Shown piece after piece: positions 35,016 through 44,452 of a stretch of 64,000 nt of DNA. A program made the translations under genes and the position numbers. Under the pieces are notes generated by a model that saw nothing but the letters and a program-made list of their open reading frames with translations, was not told the DNA's origin and made no database searches. The DNA is taken from contig ONOG01000003.1 of the NCBI GenBank assembly GCA_900319385.1, positions 1 through 64,000 on the forward strand, given 5' to 3'. The stretch comes from an uncultured Prevotellaceae bacterium. GTDB taxonomy: Bacteria; Bacteroidota; Bacteroidia; Bacteroidales; Bacteroidaceae. The first letter of the stretch is position 1; each line of letters starts with the position of its first letter.

Positions 35016-35102
35016 AAACCACGAATTACACGAATTACACGAATAGTTTATTGCCGTTTTTTCTTTGCTATAAATTCGTGTAATTCGTGTAATTCGTGGT
35101 TT
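35016..35102. terminator. Long hairpin made of ACGAATTAC tandem repeats, between convergent genes
   Basis: A perfect 29-bp inverted repeat (35016-35044 and 35074-35102). Each arm consists of three copies of the 9-mer ACGAATTAC or its complement ending in CCACGAA. It lies between the converging tolC-like and dnaB genes, so transcription stop is a plausible function. Degenerate extra copies of ATTCGTGGT follow to about 35125. Confidence 0.75.
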
Positions 35103-35144
35103 AGTGTGGTGCAATTCGTGGTTTATTATGGTACCACTCGTGGC

Positions 35145-36719
35145 TTAGAAGGGCATCGCTTCCTGCGGTGCCATGTCGGCTGAGAGTGAGTCGAACTGGT
35201 CGTCGCCCGTGCCAGCCTGCGATGCCGTCGATGCGTTGGTGCGCGACGAACGGACGATGCCTTCGTCGTCGGCAGTCGGCATCGGCGCACTTTCGCCGAA
35301 ATTGGCAAACCGCGCATATTCGCCGACGAACTTCAGTCGCACGTCCTTCACCTCGCCGTTACGGTGCTTGGCAATGATGATTTCGGCTACGCCGCGCATG
35401 TCGCGTCCGTGCTGGTCCTGCATAATCTTGTAATACTCAGGACGGTGGATGAAGCATACCATGTCGGCATCCTGCTCGATGGCACCCGACTCACGCAGGT
35501 CGCTCAGCTGCGGACGCTTGGCATTGGTGTCGTTGGCATCGGTGCCCACACGGTTCTCGACGGCACGGTTGAGCTGCGACAGGGCGATGATGGGGATGTT
35601 CAGTTCCTTGGCCAGCGCCTTGAGGTTTCGCGAGATGGTCGAAACCTCTTCCTGACGGCTGTTGTAGGCCATGCCCGAGGCGTTCATCAGCTGAAGATAG
35701 TCAATAAAGATGATTTTCACGCCATAGTCGCGCACCAGCCGTCGGGCCTTTGTCCGCAGTTCGAACACCGACAGCGAAGGTGTATCATCGACATAAAGCG
35801 GAGCACCGTACAGGTCGTTGATCTTCAGGTCGAGCTGCGACAGTTCGTAGGGTGCCAGCTGTCCGCTCTTGAGTTTGTTGCCTGGAATCTCACACACGTT
35901 CGTTATCAGACGGTTGACCAGCTGTACGTTCGACATTTCGAGCGAGAACATAGCCACGGGAATCTTCAGATCCACCGCCATGTTCTTGCACATCGACAGC
36001 ACAAAAGCCGTCTTACCCATGGCCGGACGGGCGGCAATGATGATCAGGTCGCTGTTCTGCCAGCCGCTGGTCACGGCGTCGAGCGCGTGGAATCCGCTGG
36101 GGAGTCCGCTCAGTCCGTCGGTGCGGGCCATGGCAGCTTGCAGCATCTTGTAGGCATCGCCGATGACGGGGTCGATCTGCGTAAAGTCCTTCTTAATATT
36201 CTCTCGCGACAGTTCGAAGAGGTCGCCTTCGGCCTTCTGCATCAGGTCGGCCACGTCGATGCTCTCGTCGAACGCGATTCGCTGGATGTTGCTTGTGTAG
36301 GTGATCAGCTGGCGTGCCAGCGACTTCTGCGCCACGATGTGGGCATGATATTCCACGTGGGCCGACGACAGCACCTTCTGGCTCAGTTCAGCCAGATAGA
36401 CCGGTCCGCCGGCTGCATCGAGCTGGTCGTTGGCGCGCAGATGTTCGGTCACGGTGAGCAGGTCAACAGGCTTGTTCTCGGCAGCCAGCGTACGGATGGC
36501 ACCGAAGATGGCACGGTGCTTGGAGTCGTAGAACGATTCGGGTTTCAGGATGTCGCTCACGAGCGAAAACGCCTCGCGTTCGTTCAGGCAGGCACCGATG
36601 ACGGCAGCCTCCACCTCGGGTGCCTGAGGCACCACACGTCCCAGGTCGAGCAGCTGGGCAGCCACTTCTTCCTGCGACAAAGTTTTTTTCTTGTTGGATG
36701 TACGTCTTGCTTCAGGCAT
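35145..36719 (-). CDS. dnaB: Replicative DNA helicase DnaB
   Basis: Hexameric 5'-3' helicase at the replication fork. The N-terminal primase-interacting domain covers about residues 25-130 (VEAAVIGACLNEREAF). After a linker helix comes the RecA-like motor (about 190-450) with Walker A AARPAMGKTAF, Walker B IIFIDYLQLM, the LSQLNRAVENR motif and ESGAIEQDADMV. The C-terminal tail (about 470-524) is Ser/Thr-rich and ends in a short acidic-hydrophobic motif. No intein is present. It starts at the ATG at 36719 with a basic N-terminal extension. A TAACTTTG -7 box lies at 36829-36836. Confidence 0.97.
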   Translation of the reverse strand: MPEARRTSNKKKTLSQEEVAAQLLDLGRVVPQAPEVEAAVIGACLNEREAFSLVSDILKPESFYDSKHRAIFGAIRTLAAENKPVDLLTVTEHLRANDQLDAAGGPVYLAELSQKVLSSAHVEYHAHIVAQKSLARQLITYTSNIQRIAFDESIDVADLMQKAEGDLFELSRENIKKDFTQIDPVIGDAYKMLQAAMARTDGLSGLPSGFHALDAVTSGWQNSDLIIIAARPAMGKTAFVLSMCKNMAVDLKIPVAMFSLEMSNVQLVNRLITNVCEIPGNKLKSGQLAPYELSQLDLKINDLYGAPLYVDDTPSLSVFELRTKARRLVRDYGVKIIFIDYLQLMNASGMAYNSRQEEVSTISRNLKALAKELNIPIIALSQLNRAVENRVGTDANDTNAKRPQLSDLRESGAIEQDADMVCFIHRPEYYKIMQDQHGRDMRGVAEIIIAKHRNGEVKDVRLKFVGEYARFANFGESAPMPTADDEGIVRSSRTNASTASQAGTGDDQFDSLSADMAPQEAMPF

Positions 36720-36828
36720 GGTAGCATTTTTAGTGTTGAGTGTTGAGAGTTTAATGTTGAGTGTTCAGGTGAGTCAGCAAGCACACTGAACGCTAAACGC
36801 TAAGCACTAAACGGTTCTTTATTTTCGG

Positions 36829-36836
36829 CAAAGTTA
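36829..36836 (-). promoter_or_regulatory. -7 box for dnaB
   Basis: TAACTTTG on the minus strand, about 110 bp before the dnaB ATG. No TTTG stands at the usual 19-21 bp spacing. The leader contains tandem AGTGTTGAG/CGCTAAAC repeats. Confidence 0.5.
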
Positions 36837-36870
36837 GGTCTTTTCCGCCAAACCCGCACAACAAACGCGC

Positions 36871-36907
36871 AAAAAAATATCCACAGACACGCAGCCGTGT
36901 CTGTGGA
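36871..36907 (-). terminator. Rho-independent terminator of purT
   Basis: A perfect 12-bp stem (TCCACAGACACG with CGTGTCTGTGGA, 4-nt loop). On the minus strand it is followed by ATATTTTTTT, about 70 bp after the purT stop. Confidence 0.85.
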
Positions 36908-36977
36908 CAAATAAATTCAAAAGCTTATATCACAGCCGAATAAAGCTGTTGAAAACTTTTTCGGATTGCTTCACGCT

Positions 36978-38141
36978 TCACTTCACCGTCACCTTCGCAG
37001 CCAGTGCCTTGCACTTGTCGCGCAGGGCGTTGACGTCGGCACCCAGCTCGTCGTAGCACACCACGACACCCATGCGGCGACCCACATGAGCCTCGGGCTT
37101 GCCGAAGATGCGCAGGTAGGTGTTCGTCGCGGCGCACACCTCCTCGACACCTTCGTATTCGGGTTGGTGTGTCTCGACGCCCGACAGGATGACAGCCGAA
37201 GCACCGATGCGCTCCTGCTTGATTTCGGGAATCGGCAGGCCGAGCACGGCGCGGCAGTGAAGCTCAAATTCGCTCAGGTTCTGTGTGCAGGCCAGCGTCA
37301 CCATACCCGTGTCGTGCGGACGGGGCGACAGTTCGCTGAAATAGACACCGTCCTTTGCGCTCAGGAAGAACTCGACGCCCCAGATGCCGGCACCCGTCAG
37401 CGCCTCGGTCACCTTGGCAGCCATGCGCTTAGCCTCCTCGAGCTGTTCGGGCGTGACGGTGGCGGGCTGGTAGCTCTCGCGGTAGTCACCACCCTTCTGC
37501 ACGTGGCCGATGGGCGGGCAGAAGAGCGTCGGACCGTTCTGCTGCGTCACTGTGAGCAGCGTGATTTCGCTGTCGAAACGGATGAACTGCTCGACAATCA
37601 CCTCCTTGATGTCGCCACGCGCACCCTCGTAGGCGTCCTTCCATGCCTTCTCCAGCTCGGCAGGACTGTCCACCTTGCTCTGTCCGTGACCCGACGACGA
37701 CATGAGCGGCTTGACGATGAAGGGATAGCCAATCACCTCGACAGCAGCCAGAAACTCCTCGTAGGTCTTGGCATAGCGATAGTCAGCCGTCTTCAGGCCC
37801 AGCTCCGTGTGAGCCAGTTCGCGGATAGCCTTGCGGTTCATGGTGAAGTTGACGGCGCGTGCCGAAGGCACCACCTTGATACCCTGACGCTCGAAGTCGT
37901 ACAGGCGCTCGGTGCGGATGGCCTCGATTTCGGGCACAATGATGTCGGGCTGATGCTTGGTCACCACCGCAGCCAGCGCATCACCGTCGAGCATGCTGAA
38001 CACTTCGCACTCGTCGGCCACTTGCATGGCCGGAGCACCCTCATACTTGTCGCAGGCTACGACGTACGCACCCTTGCGCTTGCAGGCGATTGTGAACTCC
38101 TTACCCAGTTCACCGCTGCCGAGAAGCAGAATCTTCTTCAT
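36978..38141 (-). CDS. purT: Formate-dependent phosphoribosylglycinamide formyltransferase 2
   Basis: PurT makes formyl-GAR from GAR, formate and ATP in purine synthesis without needing formyl-THF. The 387-residue ATP-grasp protein starts [16 protein letters not shown], as in PurT. It has [16 protein letters not shown], the ATP-binding [13 protein letters not shown] loop, and [15 protein letters not shown], the metal-binding segment. All regions are complete and the length matches E. coli PurT (392). Confidence 0.96.
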   Translation of the reverse strand: MKKILLLGSGELGKEFTIACKRKGAYVVACDKYEGAPAMQVADECEVFSMLDGDALAAVVTKHQPDIIVPEIEAIRTERLYDFERQGIKVVPSARAVNFTMNRKAIRELAHTELGLKTADYRYAKTYEEFLAAVEVIGYPFIVKPLMSSSGHGQSKVDSPAELEKAWKDAYEGARGDIKEVIVEQFIRFDSEITLLTVTQQNGPTLFCPPIGHVQKGGDYRESYQPATVTPEQLEEAKRMAAKVTEALTGAGIWGVEFFLSAKDGVYFSELSPRPHDTGMVTLACTQNLSEFELHCRAVLGLPIPEIKQERIGASAVILSGVETHQPEYEGVEEVCAATNTYLRIFGKPEAHVGRRMGVVVCYDELGADVNALRDKCKALAAKVTVK

Positions 38142-38171
38142 AAAAAAAAATTAAGGATTGAGAGGATGGAT

Positions 38172-38208
38172 AAAAAAGAAGTGCGCACCTCACATCGGTG
38201 CGCACTTC
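38172..38208 (-). terminator. Rho-independent terminator
   Basis: A perfect 12-bp stem (GAAGTGCGCACC with GGTGCGCACTTC, 7-nt loop) followed by TTTTTTA on the minus strand, 9 bp after the stop of the 38.2-kb gene and just upstream of purT. Confidence 0.92.
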
Positions 38209-38216
38209 CTAAGTGT

Positions 38217-38723
38217 TTATTTGAAAACGGTCTTAATGTTCCTCGTAGCCTGCTCGTAGGCCTTTTCCCAGTCGGTGTCGAGCGAGAAAGGAGTGAACGT
38301 CTGCTTGTCGTTCACGTAGCAGTACGTACGCTCGCGGTCAGTGTCGTTGAGCAGCGGATTCTTGAGCGAAGCGTCGCGATAGACCTTAATCACCTCCATG
38401 CGCTTGGCAGCCGAGATGGCGCGAGCCTTGTCGAGGTTCATCAGAAATTCGGATACAAACGACTGCATGTTCACCGCCTGGCTGTCGAAGAAGTATTCAT
38501 CCTTCTTCAAGCCGCGCTTCATCACCTGCGTCGTGATATAGTTCAGAGCAGTCACCTTGAACTGGTTCGTCTGAATCTGCTCTTCGCTCGACTTAGGATC
38601 GTTCACAATTGCCGTTGCATACTTGTGCACAGTCTCGAAGAGCGACTGATTCTGCTCCGTCTGTGCCTGGGCCACCATGATGCTCTGGGCCAGCACAAAC
38701 ATGGATAAGAGAAGTTTTTTCAT
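38217..38723 (-). CDS. Small secreted protein of unknown function
   Basis: A 168-residue protein with a signal peptide (MKKLLLSMFVLAQSIMVAQA). The mature part is mostly helical and hydrophilic (NQFKVTALNYITTQVMKRGL and a C-terminal WEKAYEQATRNIKTVFK), with no recognised catalytic motif. I believe similar proteins occur in other Prevotellaceae, but I cannot name a family. The frame is open to 38843. The ATG at 38723 is chosen for its signal peptide and because the promoter at 38801-38832 lies inside the longer frame. It forms a single-gene unit with its own promoter and terminator. Confidence 0.8.
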   Translation of the reverse strand: MKKLLLSMFVLAQSIMVAQAQTEQNQSLFETVHKYATAIVNDPKSSEEQIQTNQFKVTALNYITTQVMKRGLKKDEYFFDSQAVNMQSFVSEFLMNLDKARAISAAKRMEVIKVYRDASLKNPLLNDTDRERTYCYVNDKQTFTPFSLDTDWEKAYEQATRNIKTVFK

Positions 38724-38800
38724 TCCTTTACTTTTTGTAAAAATAATTGATTCCTTTACTTCATGAAATGCTCGGGGCGACTTCCGCCCCAAAGTCGTCG

Positions 38801-38832
38801 CAAAGTTAAGGATTTGTGCGCACACAGCCAAA
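38801..38832 (-). promoter_or_regulatory. Promoter of the 38.2-kb secreted-protein gene
   Basis: On the minus strand: TTTG (38829-38832), a 20-bp spacer, TAACTTTG (38801-38808). A full consensus match. Confidence 0.82.
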
Positions 38833-38926
38833 TAAATTAACAACTTTTATCAAAACCACGCCCCGCCGCCACTCTGCCACGTATCCACTGCAACTCGGGG
38901 CGAGCCGCGCACGAAACCCGACAACA

Positions 38927-39199
38927 CCGCAGCACAAACAGGGCAGATGCGCAGAACAAACAGAGAAATTGCGCAGAACAAACAGAGAAATTGCGCAGAA
39001 CAAACTCAAAATATCATTGAGATTTCCACAAATATCAGTGGAATTTGTAAGAATATCAATGGAATTTATAGAAATATCAATGATATTTTGAGTTTGTTCC
39101 GCACAGCTGCCCTGTTCCGACGGCACTGGCTCCGAGAATGCACTACGCAGCAGCCGTGTTTGATTGGCGTGTCAATACTGTGTACTGGCGTTCCACTGA
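38927..39199. repeat. Palindromic 21-bp-spaced repeat element, copy B
   Basis: The best-preserved copy. CANTG dyads start at 39015, 39036, 39057 and 39078, exactly 21 bp apart. A perfect 23-bp terminal inverted repeat flanks them (38998-39020 and 39077-39099). On the left a 22-bp tandem array starts at 38927, 38949, 38971 and 38993, two units being identical (GCGCAGAACAAACAGAGAAA...). On the right, degenerate inverted units continue at 22-bp steps from 39090 to 39199. Confidence 0.92.
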
Positions 39200-39229
39200 A
39201 GAAATAAGTTCAAATCGGTTATAAGAAAA

Positions 39230-39275
39230 GAACTGAAAGAAATGTATCAACATTGATCATCATTTCTTTCAGTTC
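39230..39275 (-). terminator. Terminator of ispH
   Basis: A perfect 15-bp stem (GAACTGAAAGAAATG with its complement, 16-nt loop), followed on the minus strand by TTTTCTTATA, 34 bp after the ispH stop. Confidence 0.75.
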
Positions 39276-39309
39276 GTACATGAATGGAGGTGGCTGTTGC
39301 GCTGCGTCC

Positions 39310-40206
39310 CTACCGCAGGATGGCTTCGCGGCACTGCTCCATCAACCATTTCGGCGTGGAGGTAGCTCCGCAGATGCCGACACTGCGAGCTGTGGCGAAC
39401 CAGTCGAGGCGAATGTCGGATGGGGTCTCGACCAGATGGGTGCGGGGATTGACTTGCAGGCACTCGTTGTAGAGCACACGACCGTTGCTCGACTTGCGGC
39501 CACTGACGAAGAGGACGACGTCGTGACGACGGGCAAACTCGCGGATGTTGGGTATGCGGTTGGCTACCTGACGGCAGATGGTGTCGTGAAACGTGAAGCG
39601 CGAAACGTCGGCTGAACGTGTAGCGTCGCCATCCGTATTCACTGCACGTTGAACGTCAAAACGGGAGGAGATGTAATCGACGATTTTGCGGAAGTCGTCG
39701 AGCGACATCGTGGTCTGGCTGTAGAGGCTGACGGGACGCGTAAAGTCGATTTTCTGCTTGGCATCGTCCAGATTCTCGATGACGATGGCATGGCCCTCGG
39801 TCTGCCCGACGAGTCCGATGACTTCGGCATGTCCCTGTTTGCCGAAGATGACAATCTGTGCCTCGGGATGGCTGGCGTACTCGGCCTTGATGCGGCGCTG
39901 CAGATTGAGGACGACGGGACAGGTGGCATCGATCACGTGAAGGTCGTTGCGCTGAGCGGTCGCGTAGGTCTGGGGCGGTTCGCCGTGGGCACGGAGCAAC
40001 AGTTTGGCGTGGTGCAGACGCTCGAGGTCGGCATGCTCGACGGTTTCGAGGCCCAGCTTGCGGAGCCGTTCACACTCGCGTCCGTTATGCACTATATCAC
40101 CAAGGCAGAAGAGGGGCTGGCCAGTGGTCAGTTCCTCTTCTGCCTTGCGTATGGCGGTGGTGACGCCGTGACAGAAACCGGAATGTTCGTCAATTTCTAC
40201 TTGCAT
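39310..40206 (-). CDS. ispH: 4-hydroxy-3-methylbut-2-enyl diphosphate reductase
   Basis: The last enzyme of the MEP isoprenoid pathway, an Fe-S enzyme producing IPP and DMAPP. The cluster cysteines are visible in GFCHGV (N-terminus), DATCPVV and the C-terminal VGICGATSTPKW. Other conserved segments are LGDIVHNGRE, RAHGEPP, the proton-relay region YSQTTMS, and SSNGRVLYN in place of the usual SSNS/T. A TTG precedes the ATG. I chose the ATG at 40206. It is downstream of cmk on the same strand, with a long hairpin between them. Confidence 0.96.
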   Translation of the reverse strand: MQVEIDEHSGFCHGVTTAIRKAEEELTTGQPLFCLGDIVHNGRECERLRKLGLETVEHADLERLHHAKLLLRAHGEPPQTYATAQRNDLHVIDATCPVVLNLQRRIKAEYASHPEAQIVIFGKQGHAEVIGLVGQTEGHAIVIENLDDAKQKIDFTRPVSLYSQTTMSLDDFRKIVDYISSRFDVQRAVNTDGDATRSADVSRFTFHDTICRQVANRIPNIREFARRHDVVLFVSGRKSSNGRVLYNECLQVNPRTHLVETPSDIRLDWFATARSVGICGATSTPKWLMEQCREAILR

Positions 40207-40222
40207 CAATGAGTGGTCTTTA

Positions 40223-40296
40223 TCAAGGATTTAAAGAATCAAAAGGATTATTTCGGCAACGCTGTGCTGAATCCTTTTAATCCCTTAAATCCCTGA
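40223..40296. repeat. Long imperfect hairpin of GGATTTAA-type repeats between cmk and ispH
   Basis: 27-nt arms (40223-40249 and 40270-40296) pair with four mismatches, mostly G-T wobble in RNA. Each arm is itself made of AAGGATT/GGATTTAA repeats. It lies in the 94-bp gap between cmk and ispH on the minus strand. Confidence 0.8.
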
Positions 40297-40300
40297 TGAT

Positions 40301-40999
40301 TTATTGATTGGCCCGTTGATGGAACTGGTTGAGCAACCACTCGTTCTGCTGCTCGCGGGTGAGGTCGCTGTTGTCGAGGATGAGTGAATCGTCGGCTGGA
40401 CGCAAGGGAGCGACCTCGCGGTGGGAGTCGATGTAGTCACGCTCCTGCACGTTGCGGAGCACTTCGTCGAAGGTTGTCGAAGTGTCGCCCTTGCCGACCA
40501 GTTCGTCATAGCGTCGCTGGGCACGTACCTCGGGGCGTGCGGTGACGAACACCTTGAGCTCGGCCTGGGGAAAGACGACGGTGGCGATGTCGCGACCGTC
40601 CATCACGATGCCTTTGTCGCGGCCCATAGCTTGCTGCTGCGCCACGAGGAAGGTGCGCACGAAGGGCAGGGCTGCGATAGGGCTGACGTTGTCCGACACT
40701 TCCATGCCCCGAATCTCCTGCTCGACGACTTCGCCGTTGAGCGTGGCGAGGGGCAGGTTGGTCTCGGTGTCGAGCTGGAAACCGACACGGATGCGGCCGA
40801 GGAGGATGTGCTGAAGGAGGGCAAACTCGTAGATGCGTCCCTGCTCCATCAGACGGTTGCGCAGGGCATAGAGGGTGACACAGCGGTACATGGCACCGGT
40901 ATCGACATAGATGTACCCGACGGCACGTGCCAATGCCTTGGCCATCGTGCTCTTTCCGCACGAGGAGTGTCCGTCGATGGCTACAATGATTTTGCTCAT
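40301..40999 (-). CDS. cmk: Cytidylate kinase
   Basis: Phosphorylates CMP and dCMP. The 232-residue protein starts [21 protein letters not shown], with the P-loop GHSSCGKS. It also has [28 protein letters not shown] and the C-terminal [15 protein letters not shown] motif. The frame is open to 41065, but the ATG at 40999 starts the family sequence exactly, and the upstream part encodes the AAAAGTG tract. It lies 85 bp after the secA stop. Confidence 0.96.
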   Translation of the reverse strand: MSKIIVAIDGHSSCGKSTMAKALARAVGYIYVDTGAMYRCVTLYALRNRLMEQGRIYEFALLQHILLGRIRVGFQLDTETNLPLATLNGEVVEQEIRGMEVSDNVSPIAALPFVRTFLVAQQQAMGRDKGIVMDGRDIATVVFPQAELKVFVTARPEVRAQRRYDELVGKGDTSTTFDEVLRNVQERDYIDSHREVAPLRPADDSLILDNSDLTREQQNEWLLNQFHQRANQ

Positions 41000-41012
41000 G
41001 GATGTTTCTTCG

Positions 41013-41042
41013 AAAAGTGAAAAGTAAAAAGTGAAAAGTGAA
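41013..41042. repeat. AAAAGTG tract between secA and cmk
   Basis: Tandem AAAAGTG/AAAAGTA copies, followed by four ACTTCAA repeats (41051-41075). The tract lies directly upstream of the cmk start. Confidence 0.8.
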
Positions 41043-41084
41043 GAATTTGGAACTTCAAACTTCAAACTTCAAACCTCAAAACAA

Positions 41085-44000
41085 TTAGACTAATCCGCGT
41101 CCGTGGCAGTTCTTAAACTTCTTGCCCGAACCGCAGGGACAGGGATCGTTGCGACCGACGCGCGGCTGCTGGTTGACGATGGGCTGACGCTGCTGGGGTG
41201 CACCGCCGCCGCTGGTGGGCGACTGGGCAGCCTGATGCATGGCGCGCTGCGTCTCCGACATCTCGTCCAGGTTCTGCTTGTGCTCCGTGTATTGCGGCTG
41301 CTGGCGTCGCTGCATCTGCTGCGGTGCCTGCTGCACGTCCTGCGGCTGCTGCTGAGGCAGCTGGGTACGCATGAGGACAGAGATGGTGCCGTCGTTGATT
41401 TCGTTGACCATATTGTCGAAGAGCGTGACGGATTCGAGCTTGAAGATGAGCAGCGGGTCTTTCTGTTCGTAGCTGGCATTCTGCACAGAGTGTTGCAGTT
41501 CGTCGAGTCCGCGGAGGTTCTCCTTCCAGGCATCGTCGATGGTGTGGAGGAGGATGGCCTTCTCAAACTGAAGCATCACGTTCTCGGCCTGTGTCTCGTA
41601 TGCCTCCTTGAGCGGCACGCTGATCTGGTACATGCGGCGTCCGTCGGTGAGCGGCACGAGGATGTTCTCGTACATCTGTCCGCGTGTCTCGTACACGTCC
41701 TTGATGACCGGCCAGGCCTGCTGCTGGAAACGCTCGGTGCGCTTCTTGAAGTTGGCGAGCACGGCGTCGAAGGCCTCGTCTTGCAACTGCTCGCGGCTCA
41801 AGGATTCGTGACGGTCGGCTGTGAAAGGATATTCCATGGCGAAGATGCGCAGGAACTGCTCTTTGCAGCCTTCGAAGTCGTTGTTGGAGATGATGTTGAC
41901 GCAGCGGTCCCAAATCATGTTGGTGATATCCATGCCGATGCGCTGTCCCATGAGGGCATGGCGACGACGCTCGTAGATTACCTTACGCTGCTTGTTCATC
42001 ACGTCGTCGTACTCAAGCAGACGCTTACGGATGCCGAAGTTGTTTTCCTCGACTTTCTTCTGGGCACGCTCAATCGACTTGTTGATCATCGGGTGCTCAA
42101 TCATCTCGCCTTCCTCGAAGCCGAGTTTGTCCATGATGGCGGAGATGCGGTCGGAGGCGAAGAGGCGCATGAGTTTGTCTTCGAGCGAGACGTAGAAGAC
42201 CGAGGAGCCTGGGTCGCCCTGACGTCCGGCACGACCACGAAGCTGGCGATCGACACGACGACTCTCGTGGCGCTCTGTACCGATGATGGCCAAACCGCCT
42301 GCGGCCTTGACTTCGTCGGAAAGCTTGATGTCGGTACCACGTCCTGCCATGTTCGTCGCGATGGTGACGATGCTGCGCTGACCGGCCTGTGCCACGATGT
42401 CGGCTTCCTTCTGGTGGAGCTTGGCGTTCAGCACGTTGTGCTCAATCTTGCGCATGGAGAGCATCTTGGAGAGCATTTCGGAGATTTCGACCGACGTCGT
42501 GCCGACGAGCACAGGGCGTCCGGCCTCAACCATCCGCTGGATTTCCTCGATGACAGCCTTATACTTCTCGCGGTTGGTCTTATAGACACGGTCGTTCAAG
42601 TCCTTACGGGCGACGGGTTTGTTGGTAGGAATCTCCACGACGTCGAGCTTGTAGATGTCCCAGAACTCACCTGCCTCGGTGATGGCTGTACCCGTCATAC
42701 CAGCCAACTTGTGGTACATACGGAAGTAGTTCTGAAGGGTGATGGTGGCAAAGGTCTGGGTGGCGGCCTCGACCTTCACGCGCTCCTTGGCTTCGACAGC
42801 CTGATGAAGTCCGTCGCTCCAGCGGCGACCCTCCATGATACGGCCTGTCTGCTCATCGACAATCTTCACCTGTCCGTCGATGACCACGTAGTCGTCGTCC
42901 TTCATGAACAAGGTGTAGGCCTTGAGCAACTGCTGCATGGTGTGCACACGTTCAGACTTGACGGCATAGTCCTGCATCAGTTCGTCCTTGCGCTTCAGGC
43001 GTTCTTCCTCGTCGAGTCCGAGGTTGTCGAGTTCGGCAAGTTGTCCGGTGATGTCGGGAAGGACGAAGAAATTGTCGTCCTTGACGATGTTGGCAATCAG
43101 CTGGTTGCCCTTGTCCGTCATCTCGACTGACTTCTGTTTCTCATCCACGACGAAGAACAGCGGGTCGGTAGCCTCGGGCATGCGGCGGTTGTTGTTCTCC
43201 ATGTAGATTTCCTCTGTCTTGAGCAGGCCCGTCTTGATGCCGTCTTCCGAGAGGAACTTGATGAGGGCCTTGTTCTTCGGCATGGCCTTATAGGCACGGA
43301 AGAGCGAGAGGAAACCGGCCTCCACTTCCTGCTGGTCGTCGCTGTTAATCTGCTTACGGGCAGTGGCCAACAGCTCAGTGGCCTGCTTGCGCTGGGCCTC
43401 CACAAGTCGCTCGATGATGGGACAGAACTCTTCGAACATCTGATCCTCGCCTTTCGGAATGGGACCAGAGATGATGAGCGGCGTACGGGCATCGTCGATG
43501 AGCACGGAGTCCACCTCATCGACAATGGCGTAGTTGTGACTTCGCTGCACGAGTTCCTCGGGACGCATGGCCATGTTGTCGCGTAGGTAGTCGAAGCCGA
43601 ACTCGTTGTTGGTACCGAAGGTGATGTCTGCCTGATAGGCCTTGCGGCGAGCATCGCTGTTGGGCTGGTGCTTGTCGATACAATCGACGCTGAGTCCGTG
43701 GAACATGTAGAGCGGTCCCATCCACTCCGAGTCGCGCTTGGCCAGATAGTCGTTGACCGTGACGACGTGCACACCGTTGCGAGTCAAGGCGTTGAGGAAC
43801 ACTGGCAGCGTGGCGACGAGGGTCTTACCTTCACCCGTGGCCATTTCTGCAATCTTACCTTGGTGCAGCACGACGCCGCCGAAGAGCTGTACGTTGTAGT
43901 GAATCATGTTCCACACCGTGTCGTTGCCACCAGCCACCCAGTGGTTGTGCCAGATGGCCTTGTCGCCTTCGACATCGACAAAGTCGTGGGTCGAAGCCAG

Positions 44001-44417
44001 CTCACGGTCAAAGTCGGTTGCGGTCACTTCCACGTTCTCGTTCTCGGCAAAGCGGCGGGCTGTGTCCTTCACGATGGCGAACACGGTGGGGAGCACCTCG
44101 TTAAGTCCTTCCTCAAAGATGTCGAGGATTTCCTTTTCCGTCTTGTCAATCTCGTCGAAGATGGGTTGACGCTGGTCAATCTCTGTCTGCTTGATGCGAG
44201 CGTTCAGGTCGGCGATGTGTTCACGCTGATCCTTCACGAGTTCCTGGAGCTGCGCTTTGATTTCGTCGGTTTTGGCACGCAGTTCGTCGTTCGAGAGTTT
44301 CTTTATTTCGGGCTCTACAGCGAGCACCTTGTCCACGATGGGTTTGATTTCCTTCATGTCGCGCTGGGCTTTGTTGCCAAACAGCGAACTCAGAATTCTG
44401 TTTAATGAGAATGCCAT
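41085..44417 (-). CDS. secA: Preprotein translocase ATPase SecA
   Basis: Motor of Sec-dependent export at the inner membrane, 1110 residues, the long form usual in Bacteroidetes. Walker A lies in [34 protein letters not shown] is the DEAD/IRA1 region, and GTTSVEISE and [10 protein letters not shown] belong to the second motor domain. [16 protein letters not shown] is the arginine-finger region. The C-terminal zinc-binding tail [14 protein letters not shown] is intact. A Gln/Pro-rich linker (about 1010-1080) precedes the tail. It starts 35 bp after the pseudo-phosphatase gene. Confidence 0.98.
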   Translation of the reverse strand: MAFSLNRILSSLFGNKAQRDMKEIKPIVDKVLAVEPEIKKLSNDELRAKTDEIKAQLQELVKDQREHIADLNARIKQTEIDQRQPIFDEIDKTEKEILDIFEEGLNEVLPTVFAIVKDTARRFAENENVEVTATDFDRELASTHDFVDVEGDKAIWHNHWVAGGNDTVWNMIHYNVQLFGGVVLHQGKIAEMATGEGKTLVATLPVFLNALTRNGVHVVTVNDYLAKRDSEWMGPLYMFHGLSVDCIDKHQPNSDARRKAYQADITFGTNNEFGFDYLRDNMAMRPEELVQRSHNYAIVDEVDSVLIDDARTPLIISGPIPKGEDQMFEEFCPIIERLVEAQRKQATELLATARKQINSDDQQEVEAGFLSLFRAYKAMPKNKALIKFLSEDGIKTGLLKTEEIYMENNNRRMPEATDPLFFVVDEKQKSVEMTDKGNQLIANIVKDDNFFVLPDITGQLAELDNLGLDEEERLKRKDELMQDYAVKSERVHTMQQLLKAYTLFMKDDDYVVIDGQVKIVDEQTGRIMEGRRWSDGLHQAVEAKERVKVEAATQTFATITLQNYFRMYHKLAGMTGTAITEAGEFWDIYKLDVVEIPTNKPVARKDLNDRVYKTNREKYKAVIEEIQRMVEAGRPVLVGTTSVEISEMLSKMLSMRKIEHNVLNAKLHQKEADIVAQAGQRSIVTIATNMAGRGTDIKLSDEVKAAGGLAIIGTERHESRRVDRQLRGRAGRQGDPGSSVFYVSLEDKLMRLFASDRISAIMDKLGFEEGEMIEHPMINKSIERAQKKVEENNFGIRKRLLEYDDVMNKQRKVIYERRRHALMGQRIGMDITNMIWDRCVNIISNNDFEGCKEQFLRIFAMEYPFTADRHESLSREQLQDEAFDAVLANFKKRTERFQQQAWPVIKDVYETRGQMYENILVPLTDGRRMYQISVPLKEAYETQAENVMLQFEKAILLHTIDDAWKENLRGLDELQHSVQNASYEQKDPLLIFKLESVTLFDNMVNEINDGTISVLMRTQLPQQQPQDVQQAPQQMQRRQQPQYTEHKQNLDEMSETQRAMHQAAQSPTSGGGAPQQRQPIVNQQPRVGRNDPCPCGSGKKFKNCHGRGLV

Positions 44418-44452
44418 ATATGAATTATGAATTGAGTATTATAAATTAAAAA

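Larger units (their letters stand above)
38724..39309. other. 586-bp gene-free region
   Basis: It holds the promoter of the 38.2-kb gene, repeat element copy B with its side arrays (38927-39199) and the ispH terminator (39230-39275). Open frames on both strands here are products of the repeat. Confidence 0.8.

Noticed and set aside
36880..36888. DnaA-box-like TATCCACA near dnaB, possible replication origin
   Set aside because: A single imperfect box that is part of the purT terminator stem. No cluster of boxes, dnaA or dnaN nearby.
38927..39199. Possible CRISPR array at the 21/22-bp repeats
   Set aside because: Units are contiguous 21-22-mers without 30-40-bp unique spacers, and no cas gene is present in the window.
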